Shown here: positions 1-8,300 of the stretch, piece by piece | Layout: each line of letters opens with the position of its first letter | Position numbering within the stretch: position 1 is the first letter of the stretch | Assembly: GCA_026770595.1 (NCBI GenBank) | Contig: MU633960.1 | Location: 1 to 18,664, forward strand | DNA: 18,664 bases | Reading direction: 5' to 3' | DNA from: Ochromonadaceae sp. CCMP2298 | Lineage: Eukaryota; Sar; Synurophyceae; Ochromonadales; Ochromonadaceae | Position numbers and translations under genes: made by a program | Notes under the pieces: model-generated | The model's input: the letters and a program-made list of their open reading frames with translations, nothing else | What the model was told of the DNA's origin: nothing | Database searches by the model: none

Positions 1-495
1 GGCACCAAGGCCCGCATCGTTTCCAAGGACACCGAGGCCCTGGGCAGCATGGTCAACGTGGAGAAGAGCGAGCTGGGCGACTACCTGTCTCCCGCCGCCA
101 TCAAGGCCGAAGTCGGCCGCACGAACCAGCGTTCCTCCGGCAAGCAACAGGTGTTGACCGTGGGCTTCAAGTCCTCCGCACTGCAGACCGCCGAGCGCGA
201 CGGTGGCGGCGGTGGCAGAGGCGAGGGCGGCGGCAGAGGCGACCGTGAGGGTGGCGGCAGAGGCGGGGGCCGTGGCGGGTACGACCGCCCCAGGGAAGAC
301 CGCCCCCCCAGGGAGGACCGTCCCAGGGCCCCCAGAGAGGATGGGGGCCGGGGGCGCGGAGAGGGCCGCGGTGGGCGTGGCGAGGGCGGGCGCGGAGGCC
401 GTGGTGAGGGCCGTGGTGCCGGACCCCGTCCCGCGGCGGGTGGGGGTGGCCGCGGTGCCTCCTTCTCCAACTCCGACTTCCCCACCCTGGCCTGA
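1..495 (+). CDS. RGG-rich RNA-binding protein, C-terminal part (SERBP1/Stm1/HABP4-like), 5' partial
   Basis: The frame is open from base 1 and ends at TGA 493-495, so this is the last 164 codons of a gene whose start lies off the left edge. The first half is an ordinary mixed-charge stretch (SELGDYLSP near residue 23, then a Lys/Gln/Ser segment). From about residue 75 it becomes Gly/Arg-rich with many RGG and RGEG units and several repeats of Arg-Pro/Arg-Glu-Asp. It ends in SNSDFPTLA. A Gly/Arg box followed by a terminal D/E-F-P-x-L motif is typical of the HABP4/SERBP1/Stm1 family of ribosome- and mRNA-associated proteins, in which RGG boxes bind RNA and are often arginine-methylated. The conserved family core is not in the window, so the family call rests on the tail alone; another RGG protein is possible. 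No intron is seen in this part. The gene converges with beta-NAC; about 295 bases separate the two stops. Confidence 0.6.
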   Translation, partial: GTKARIVSKDTEALGSMVNVEKSELGDYLSPAAIKAEVGRTNQRSSGKQQVLTVGFKSSALQTAERDGGGGGRGEGGGRGDREGGGRGGGRGGYDRPREDRPPREDRPRAPREDGGRGRGEGRGGRGEGGRGGRGEGRGAGPRPAAGGGGRGASFSNSDFPTLA

Positions 496-790
496 GCAGA
501 GGCTCGCCTTGACTGCCTAGCTTCTGCAAGCCTGCTGCCGCAAACGCGGTAGTCTAGATTTTGGGGGAAGCAGTAGCTCTGTAGTGGGAATAGTCGTTTT
601 GATGAGCAGTTCTCCTTAACTTGTTAACTGACGACAATCACTAAGTTACTATCCTAAAGGGAAAGCCGGGCTATCATATACAAAGTACAAAGCTGCAACA
701 CTCAGGAGACTTCCCAGCTGTACCGTACCGCTACCGCCCGCCTCGCAATCACTGATGACCACTTTCAACCTACATTCGAGAGAAATCGCC

Positions 791-1506
791 CTATTTGTTG
801 GAGACATCCTCAAAGTTTTCTACAAGGTCGGGCACCTCGTCGTCCTCGTCCTCCTCCTCCTCCTCGTCGCCCTCATTTACAGTGTCAAAGCCCCCGCCCA
901 TGCCGCTAGCGCCCTTCGTGGCCTCATGGCTGCGCAGGTAGTTCAGCTCCGCCGGGCCCAGCTGGTTGAGGACGCCGGGCATCAGCTCCTCGAGCCACTT
1001 GTTCTCGCACGAACCGCTGATCACATAGGTGTTCGAGGGGACGGACGCCTGGACTGCTCGATTTAACGTGTGGGTGGGGAGGTTAGATATCGGAGTTGAC
1101 GATAGAAGGAGACAGCTTGTATGAGAGCAGATTTCGACGTACTCTTAGGGTACTTGATGTGAATCACAGTCCCGTCGTTAAGGAAAATATTCACTTCCTC
1201 GCAGCCCTTAATCTCTGAGAGGGCGAGCTTCTTCAGCACGGTGCCGAGCTTCTTGTCATCGCCGGCCTTCGCACTCCCCCTCTTTTTTCTTCTGACAGAC
1301 CCGCTGCCGCCCGTACTAGCGCCAGTACTGTTGCCGCCAAATCTCTTGGCGATCATGGCCCGGCGGGCCGCCTTGGCCTCCTCCTCCTCAGCTTCTATCT
1401 TCTCCTTGGCCTCCTTGGCAACCAATTCCGCGGGAGTCAATTCCACGGGAGCCACTTCCGTGGGAGCCTCCTCCTGTACCGGTACCTCCGTGTCACTCAT
1501 GCTCAA
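791..1506 (-). CDS. BTF3: Nascent polypeptide-associated complex subunit beta (beta-NAC / BTF3), 2 exons
   Basis: Exons 1506-1143 and 1053-791 join in frame (208 aa). The intron 1142-1054 (89 nt) begins GTACGT, ends GAGCAG, and splits a codon after its first base; splicing gives KYPK-IQASVPSNTYVISG, matching the conserved beta-NAC core. Beta-NAC pairs with alpha-NAC on ribosomes near the exit tunnel and shields nascent chains. Visible motifs: the ribosome-binding basic patch RRKKR near residue 72, the NAC core with KLGTVLKKLALSEIKG and EEVNIFLNDGTVIH (about 86-117), ELMPGVLNQLG, and the hallmark acidic tail ending DEVPDLVENFEDVSNK. The Ala/Glu-rich N-terminal extension (about 45 residues before the basic patch) is longer than in the animal protein. 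ATG 1506 is the first Met; a second Met two codons later (1500) is an equal candidate. Identification is firm. Confidence 0.95.
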
Positions 1507-1908
1507 TTCAATTCAGCGGAAGCAAAAACTAAGACCAGATCGAAGGAAAAGGTCGCTCTCGAGGCTTGTTTTTCTTCCTTCCTTCGCCACTTTTTTTTTA
1601 GCTAGGAACTTTAACCCTTTCGTAAGTTCCCAGCTTTCTAAACTTTAAGGGGGGGAATTTCGGCGACACATATCCAGGAGATCTTGGCGGCTTGATGCCT
1701 GGAAAACCGGATACCCCACCGCGTTGGTGCCCTGTGGTCGGAGCGCGTGGTCACCGGGGCAGATCTGGGCAGATGTTGCGCCCTGTGGTGAGCGCGCGAC
1801 GGTCATCAGGCAGGAGCAGGAGCAAGGAGCAAAGACGAGATCCTTCGCTGTTGGGTGCGAGTCAGAGTCTGCGACGCGCATCTGCAACGATCTGCTTTTA
1901 AATCCGAG
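1507..1908. other. Intergenic: beta-NAC upstream region
   Basis: This stretch lies upstream of beta-NAC and holds its presumed promoter and 5' leader on the minus strand. A T-run at about 1590-1599 and a pyrimidine-rich patch (1560-1590) are visible. Short ORFs cross it on both strands but none shows recognisable domains or fits a splicing pattern with good support. A Met at 1774 (+) opens a 42-residue Arg/Ser-rich peptide (MLRPVVSARRSSG...) that looks like a mitochondrial presequence, but nothing in frame follows it. Confidence 0.4.
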
Positions 1909-2198
1909 ATGCCCTCACTATTTGGCAGCCGGAGTCCATCGTCAGGCAAGCCAGCTCACCTCCACCGACCCGTTCTTGAAGAAGCGGTGGTGCGAAGATG
2001 TGCACAGAGCAAGCAGGGGGCTTCCGCTCTTCGGTTGGCGCTGCTGCGGCTCGGCTGCCTGCACCTGTTCCGCGCCTCTCCGACTACCGTGGGTACATGG
2101 ACGCGGACTTCCTCTGGGCCAAGAGCCACCCCTTCCCGAAACGCACCACAACCCCGATGGAGAGCAGCCGCACCAGCAGGCGCACCGAGCGGCAGTAG
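1909..2198 (+). CDS. Candidate small protein, possibly mitochondrial; unrecognised
   Basis: The frame ending at TAG 2196-2198 carries a stretch from about 2078 (SDYRGYMDADFLWAKSHPFP) whose codon use matches the GC3-rich bias of the confirmed genes here, which shadow ORFs seldom show. Upstream in the same frame is an Ala/Arg/Ser segment (GFRSSVGAAAARLPAPVPRL) resembling a mitochondrial targeting sequence. Two starts are possible: ATG 1998 with no intron (66 aa), or ATG 1909 with a GC-AG intron 1946-2016 (71 nt, donor GCAAGC, acceptor AGCAG), which restores the frame. The acceptor lacks a good pyrimidine tract. I recognise no family. It could equally be a terminal exon of a longer gene or chance coding. 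Confidence 0.3.
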
Positions 2199-2655
2199 CA
2201 GAGAGGAGCAGCAGCTAAAAGAATAGGGAACAAGTCCAGGTGGTGCTTATCTGCTTATAGACGTCTCACACAGCGAGAGTTTATACTTATATATCACTTA
2301 TATCATGCAGGTCCCAAAATGCATCGCAGAACCTTGGGACCGCTACTATCTAAATGCAACTCGGCTCTCCGCTCCCACCCCCTAAGGCGCTGCATCTTGC
2401 GACGACTCCTACACTCTCATCGTTGGCTGTTACCTACTCTACTCGCTACTGGCATACTAAATACTCCACGGCCATTGCTGCACTCGTGGTGCGGCTGGGA
2501 GGCCCTCTGCTCTCTGCGCTCTGCGCTCTGCGTAGCACCTAGCCCTGCACCAGTTTTTGGCGATACCCATACCTGCGAGGAGGAGGAAGAGCAGGAGGAG
2601 AGAGGAGGCAGTTAGCTAGGAGAAGGCTGGGGCACTGAGGCTGCGGGCAAGGTAC
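2199..2655. other. Intergenic between candidate small gene and kinase 3' end
   Basis: No convincing gene. It contains CTCTGCG short tandem copies (about 2508-2532) and a purine-rich GGAGGAGGAAGAG block (2576-2612). The in-frame ORF at 2319-2615 (+) has no recognisable domain, and its codon use does not match the neighbours. This region would contain the kinase 3' UTR, or a further kinase exon if the donor-like site at the kinase stop is used. Confidence 0.4.
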
Positions 2656-4584
2656 TTACTCTGAGAAGCGCGCCTGCTCCGCGGGGCTGACGGGCGTGGC
2701 CTGGAGGTGCTCCTGGACTGCGCGGGCCAGGTCGTCCCTGCTCATGTCGTTGCCCTCGCGCTGCTGCTTCTGCGGTTGCGGCTGCAGCTGCTTCGATTCG
2801 GTGCGACTGTCCATCAGGATGGGCAGACGAACAAAAGGCAAGCTAGCCACCCAGTCATCGCTGCACAGATCCTCACGCGAAACAGCAGGCGCCGCGCTGG
2901 TGGCAGCTGCTGCTTTGGTCCTGCGCCCTGCCGCTGCTGAGCCGGCTTCCTCCTTCGTCTCCTCAGAGCTACTGGCGCCGTTCGAGGACTGAGAGGGGAC
3001 CAAGTCCCAGTCCCAGTCCCAGTTCCCGATGCCGTCACATCCGCAGCCCCAGTTCTGCAGCCATGCATGCGTCGCTATGTCTGCGATGCCGCCCACCCCT
3101 ACTCCGCCCGCAGGCAGTACCGCTCCCAGCCTGAGCCTTGGCTGTAGAGGATAGAAGCAAGGCGGGAATACAACGAGGGTCAATGTTAGTGTCAGTATCA
3201 GGAGCGATGCGGAGGGGCGGGGGCCAGGCTGTCAGATCGTCACAGCACTCACGTCTGCCACGAGCAGGCTGCGGATGAGGTCCTTGCAGCTGGCAGACAG
3301 GAAGTCGCACTGCTCCAGGTACTCAGGCTGCAGACCAGCGATCGCCGTCCCCGCAGCAGCTGTCTTGGGCGTGTGTGGCGCGCTGGTGGAGAAGAGTGCT
3401 GCGCTGCGTGAGTTCCTGAATGCCTGCAGGCGCGCGGCTTCGAAGGGGCGGCGGCCGGTGAGCAGCTCGTGCAGAGTGACTCCTGCGGAGAACCACTCGG
3501 AGGGGGTGCCGTGCGAGTGGTTACCCACGTAGATCTCGGGGGCCTGCACGGGGGAGAGGGGGGGGGTTGAGAGGAGTGGGGCGCATATGTGGCATCAGGT
3601 GGAGCCTTTGGCATCAGATGCTTCAGAGCAGGGAGTGCAGGTGCGGTGACGCAGTCGCAGACTCAGAGACTCAGAGACTCACCATGTAGCCGTGCGTGCC
3701 GCTGGTGGAGCGGCAGTCCTGGAGGTCGGGTAGAATTTTGGCTACTCCGAAGTCCGATAGCTTCACGAGCCCCGTATCCGTCATCAAGATGTTCTCAGGC
3801 TTGATGTCTGCCGGACAAAGACGTGTGTGTGTATGAGAGTGTGTTAGATAGGTGTGTGTGTGTGTGTGTGTTAGATGTGCGTGAGAGCAGTGCTAGGTGC
3901 GAGTGTTGCCAGTTAACTAACCGCGATGCAAGATGGACTGCACGTGGCAGCAGTGGAGGGCCTCCAGCAGTTGTCGGAATATGTGCATGGCTGTCTTCTC
4001 GGAGAAGCGGGCGTTGGGGCTGGCTCTTAAACTGTGGCGCAGGTCTCCTCTGCGAGCTAAGTCCAGCACCATGTACAGGTGGGAGTCGCTCTGGAGGAGG
4101 GGGGGCACAGACAGTAAGGATGCGGGTAGGGGTGCAACGGAGGAGCAGGGGGCAGAGAGAGCTGTGTGTGCCCCCGCGACAACTAACTTGAAAGCACTAC
4201 TGCACTACTGCACTACTGCACTACTGTACGTACCTGGAAGGCATACTGGATCTGGCAGATGTGGCGGCAGTTCTGGAGGATGACTAGGGCCCGCAGCTCG
4301 GTTATTACAGCTGCCGGGCCGGAGGAGCGCTTCACGATCGCCGCCTTGCTCATGCTCTTCATCGCGTACTCCATACCGCGGTCGGGGCCGGACACCTTGC
4401 GAACCAGCCGCACCACGCCGAATCCTCCCAGTCCCAAAACCACTGACCCTCGGGAGAAGTGCGAGATGTCGACTTGAACTTCATTGAGGTTGTAAGTGGT
4501 CAGAGTTCGAGTGACCTCGCCGTCTCGCCAGCAGGCGGACCCGGAATACTCAAACACAGAAGAGGTGGATGACGCGCACCCCAT
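2656..4584 (-). CDS. Acylated Ser/Thr protein kinase, AGC-related (STK32/YANK-like), 5 exons
   Basis: Exons 4584-4234, 4090-3922, 3807-3683, 3543-3253 and 3141-2656 join in frame (473 aa). Introns start GTACGT, GTTAGT, GTGAGT, GTGAGT and end in CAG. All catalytic marks are present: Gly loop GLGGFGVV (51-58), Lys76 in EYAMK, helix-C Glu96, HRDIKPEN with Asp174, Lys176 and Asn179, DFG Asp192-Gly194, APE 216-218, and SEWFSAGVTLHELLTGRRPF, where Glu replaces the usual Asp before Trp. After the lobe comes GGIADIATHAWLQNW, as in AGC kinases. The N-terminus MGCASS carries Gly2 for myristoylation and Cys3 for palmitoylation, so the kinase probably sits on membranes. N-terminal acylation and the VDISHF lead-in before the Gly loop resemble STK32/YANK. 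The C-terminal ~130 residues are Ala/Gln/Ser-rich and include (Trp-Asp)n. The substrate is unknown. The stop TAA lies inside a donor-like GAGTAAGTACC, so a further exon is possible. Confidence 0.85.
3823..3890. repeat. (TG)n microsatellite inside kinase intron 2
   Basis: An interrupted GT/TG run with the longest pure block at about 3851-3870 lies just upstream of the exon 3 acceptor (3808). On the transcribed strand it reads as CA repeats. It explains spurious short ORFs here. Confidence 0.9.
4194..4226. repeat. 8-bp tandem repeat (GCACTACT)x4 in kinase intron 1
   Basis: Four perfect tandem copies of GCACTACT plus one base lie within 8 bases of the exon 1 donor (4233). In the transcript the copies follow the GTACGTAC donor immediately. 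Confidence 0.95.
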
Positions 4585-5316
4585 ATATATATTCCGATAG
4601 GAGTCGTCACTCCGAGTGTGTCACAGTGCGGAGCGGAGCGTGTCACTCCGAGAGTGCGGAGCGGAGTGTGTGGAGTGTGGAGCGGAGCGGAGTGTGTCAC
4701 TGCTGAGACTCCCTCTCTCTCTGGTGAAGTATGTGTCACTCAATTTGCGAAAGACGAGTTCTGCGTTGAGAACCACCTCAAGATAGTTGCGTTTGGATCG
4801 GTTTAAGGGTTAGCCAGGTCTTTCGCGCAGCAATTGTCAGTAATTGTCAGTGTGTCTGAAACACCTTTCAGGGGACTAGTGCAAACAAGGGACTAAGCTT
4901 TACCTTTGCTTCTCAGAAAGGGTTATTTTCCTCATTTTTTTTGTCTTCGCTTCGTATATCAACATTGATGGTCGTTTAAAAGCTTTCTCCCAGTTTACTT
5001 CGTTCCGATCTGCCAATCCTTAGCAGCCTGCACTTCAGTCAGCATCACCCTTTTATAATAGCCCAGCAGAAGAGCAGACAAGGATCCTGCCTGTGGAGAT
5101 TACAGTTACATTTACTTCTGACCATGCAGTCACATCATACGAAACCCGCACCGTGTTACTAAAATAGCTGAGATGCAGAGCAGCTACACCCTGCATATCG
5201 TGGGGTGCGCCGCAGCCTGCCGAGGACCAAAGAGGAATCACAGTAGACGTGGGAATCGACGCCCGCGGCACGGGAACGGGTACGAGTACAGGTACGGGTA
5301 CGGCCCCGCCTCTAGG
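4585..5316. other. Intergenic: kinase promoter side and SPT6 3' flank, with short repeats
   Basis: This holds the kinase upstream region and the SPT6 downstream region (both genes on the minus strand). An ATATATATAT run (4583-4592) directly abuts the kinase ATG. Next to it is a tandem array of GGAGCGGAGTGTG-like units (about 4627-4700), with GTGTCACTCCGAG repeated at about 4615 and 4638. CAATTGTCAG/TAATTGTCAG is duplicated at 4831-4850. From 4900 to 5000 the composition turns AT-rich with a T-run. Near 5265-5305 a GGTACGGGTACG-like repeat precedes the SPT6 stop. No ORF with credible protein content was found. Confidence 0.6.
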
Positions 5317-8300
5317 CTAGTAGGCCCAGCGCGACTTTCGCTCCACGGCCGGGAGGGCAGCGGCCGAGGGCGGGACGGGCGGCGGCACTTCTGCTTGTCT
5401 GCGCTGCATCTTGGCGGCTGCTGCCAGCTTGGAGGCCTGCGAGGTCTCTGTCTCCTTGAACCACAGGATCAGCTCGCTGGGTCTGGTGAACAGCTTGCCG
5501 GCAGCGCGCAGACCCTGCAGGAGAGGGGGGAGGGGAGAGGGAGGTGGTATAGGGGGGAGGTGGGGGTGGTATAGGGGGGAGGGGTTCGGTGAGCGACAGG
5601 TACAAGGGGAAGATGGTGTGCAGACAGCGAGACAGGTAGGTGGGTAGAGAGGTAGGTAGGTGTGCAGAGAGGCGGCTGCTGTGCTCACATTCGGGCGCAC
5701 GTCGATGCGCAGCTTCTTCACTGGGTGCTCGCTCTTCAGGTTCATGCTCAGCCAGGTGAGCGTGAAGGAGCCCGGCTTGTTCTCCTCGTACCGGAAGTAG
5801 TAGGGGCAGCGGGTGGGCGCCTCGATGCGCTGCTCCTTCATGGCCGCCTCCACCTCCTCCGCCGTGCCCGCGCGGAAGGAGCGGTGGTTGACGATGGCCG
5901 TGACGAGGTCGTTCATGGGCTCCACGTAGCGGGAGTAGATCTCGTCCAGGTCCCCGAAGGCCTCAGGCACGTCGGCCTCCATCACCTTCAGCACGGGGCC
6001 CAGACCCATGTCCCCCGCCCGCTTGCCGCTCTCCTCCACGGCGATGTGCTTGAACCAGTTGTCCTGGAAGGCCCAGGTGATGGTCAGGCAGTCGGGGCCG
6101 CGCGAGGAGGGCCGGATGAGCACCTCGCCTGCGCCCTTTTCCTCTGTGCGCATCCGGTCCTCCACTGCCTTCGCGTCCAGGTTGGCGAAGAGGGGGTGCT
6201 GCACCACCCTGCGCAAACTGCGCGCCCCAGTGCTGGGCATGATCGACGACGCAGAGAGCTGGGTCGTCATCTCCTCGCTGCTCTTCAGCGACGCGCGCTC
6301 GGCCTCTCTGTACCTAGCCAGCGCCCCCCCCTCGTCGAAGCACCTGTCGAAGAGCTTGTCAGGGTCGCGGTCAGTGGAGCGCCACCAGTTGGCCACCTTC
6401 TCGTCCACCGTGCGCTGCTCCAGCCACCAGTCCTCGCCCTTGTCCAGCAGCGATGGCTTGACGGAGAGGGTCAGCAGCATCTTCTCCTTGCGCACCTCGA
6501 TAACCACAGCGCGTATCTTCATGCCCACCTGCAGGTAGTCGGTCAGGTTGGCGTTCTCCGCATCCAGGCGCGCGTCAGACACGTCGTACATGCCGATGTG
6601 GCCGCGCATGCCCGCGTCCGTCTGCAGAGTGGCCTTCTGCCTGCGCTTCATGATGCCCGTCATCTCGTCCTGGTAGGACTCGTCCTGCATCTCGCTAACA
6701 GTGCCGTCCACCTTCAACCCCACGTACAGGTCCCGGTCAGTGGAGCCAGTGAGCAGCTCGAACATCTTGTTGGGGCTCACTGCCTGCAGGGGCCTGCGCA
6801 GGTCCAGCCAGGGGTAGCGCAGCTCTTCCTTGATGGCGTTGAACTGCAGGGTCCTCTTGCCCAGGTTGGCCTCCTCCACGCTCTTCGCGTACTCGCCCAG
6901 CTCCAGCTGCGAGAGAGAGTCCCCCAGCTCCACCCCCACTGGGTAGTCGACGCCGTCCTGGCCGCGTACAGTGTCGTTGTAGACAGTCACCCCCTGCTGC
7001 GGCCTCTCCAGCCCCTCCCACAGCTCCAGCCACGCAGGGTGCTTCTTCATACGCTTCTCCAGGTCCTTCTGCACCTGCGCCATGAGCGTCTCCACGGTGG
7101 ACACGTAGTCCTTCGCGTCGTGCTCCACCTCCAGCGCGTCTGCGCAGATCTTCGTGGCGAACTCGTTTGTCTTGTAGCACTCGGGATGGATGCGCGTGTT
7201 GTCCAGGGGGTCTTTCGTGGCGTTGTCCGTGATGCGCAGGAAGCCCGCAGCGTTGGTGTACACGCAGCGGCCTAGCAGCTTGCGCTCCAGCAGGGTGTTG
7301 CGCTCGTCCACAGTCTGCACCTTCTTGCGGATGTTCTGCCGCAGCGCGTCTGCCTTGCGCAGGCCCATGCCCCCCACGAAGGCCAGCATGGGGGCGAGGT
7401 GGTCGTAGGAGCAGGCGCGGTTCACGTCCACGCCCACGTCGCACACAGCGTCCACCAGGCGGTACTCCAGCGCATTCAGCAGGTTCAGCTTGGCGCCCCC
7501 CAGCAGGTCCTTCAGCGGGTGCAGGTCCAGGAAGAGCAGCTCGAAGCCGAACAGCTCCTGCGCGTTGGGGGAGTTCCAGGCGCTGCAGTACTCGGCCAGG
7601 GGCTCCTGCGCGAAGCGGGCCAGCCCAACAGCCGCGGTCTCTGGCGGCTGCAGTTCGGGGAACATCTTCTTGGAGCGGGGGGACTTCTTGAATATCTCGG
7701 GCAGGTCGTCGCACACAATCATCACCCTGGGGGGCCTGTACTCCTCTGCGTCCTCCTCCTCCTCGTCGTCCGCGTACTGCAGGCCGCTGCTCAGACGAGC
7801 CTCCCTCTTGGCCGCGTCTCTGGACCGGATGACCACCTCCACCTCCCGCAGCAGCGTCTTCTCCAGATCCATCGCACACCTGCGGGACACCTGCGCGCCT
7901 GATGCGTTGATGACCACCAGGTCGGGTCTGTTCTCCACCAGGAAGCGCTTTATTCTGTCGCCCTTCTGGTTCATGGCCTTGGAGGGGATGTAGTCGCTGG
8001 CCCGGAGTGCGCCGTCTCTGTTGACGTAGGCCATGCAGATGGGGTCGTCTCTGCCCTGAGAGAGGTACAGAGAAGCCACCGTGGGGTTGTGGTGGCGCTT
8101 GGGGCAGGCCCGCAGCATGTCCCGCACCATCTCCCTCCCGTCGTGGTAGTGCGGCACGTAGGGCCCCTCCCTCAGCATCTCTGCGAAGTTGCCGGCCGCT
8201 TCCTCCACGATGGCCTCCTTGCCCACCCGCACCAGGTCCCTGCGGAAGTCGCTCTGCATGGCCGGCAAAAGCAACTCCGCCAGGCAGAACTCCAGAGTCA

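Noticed and set aside
81-485. Pro/Arg-rich minus-strand ORF opposite the RGG gene
   Set aside because: It is the complement of GGN/CGN codons; the plus-strand RGG reading ends in a recognised C-terminal motif.
2319-2615. 98-codon plus-strand ORF
   Set aside because: It consists of Leu/Arg/Ser and Glu runs from simple sequence and has no family signal or host-like codon use.
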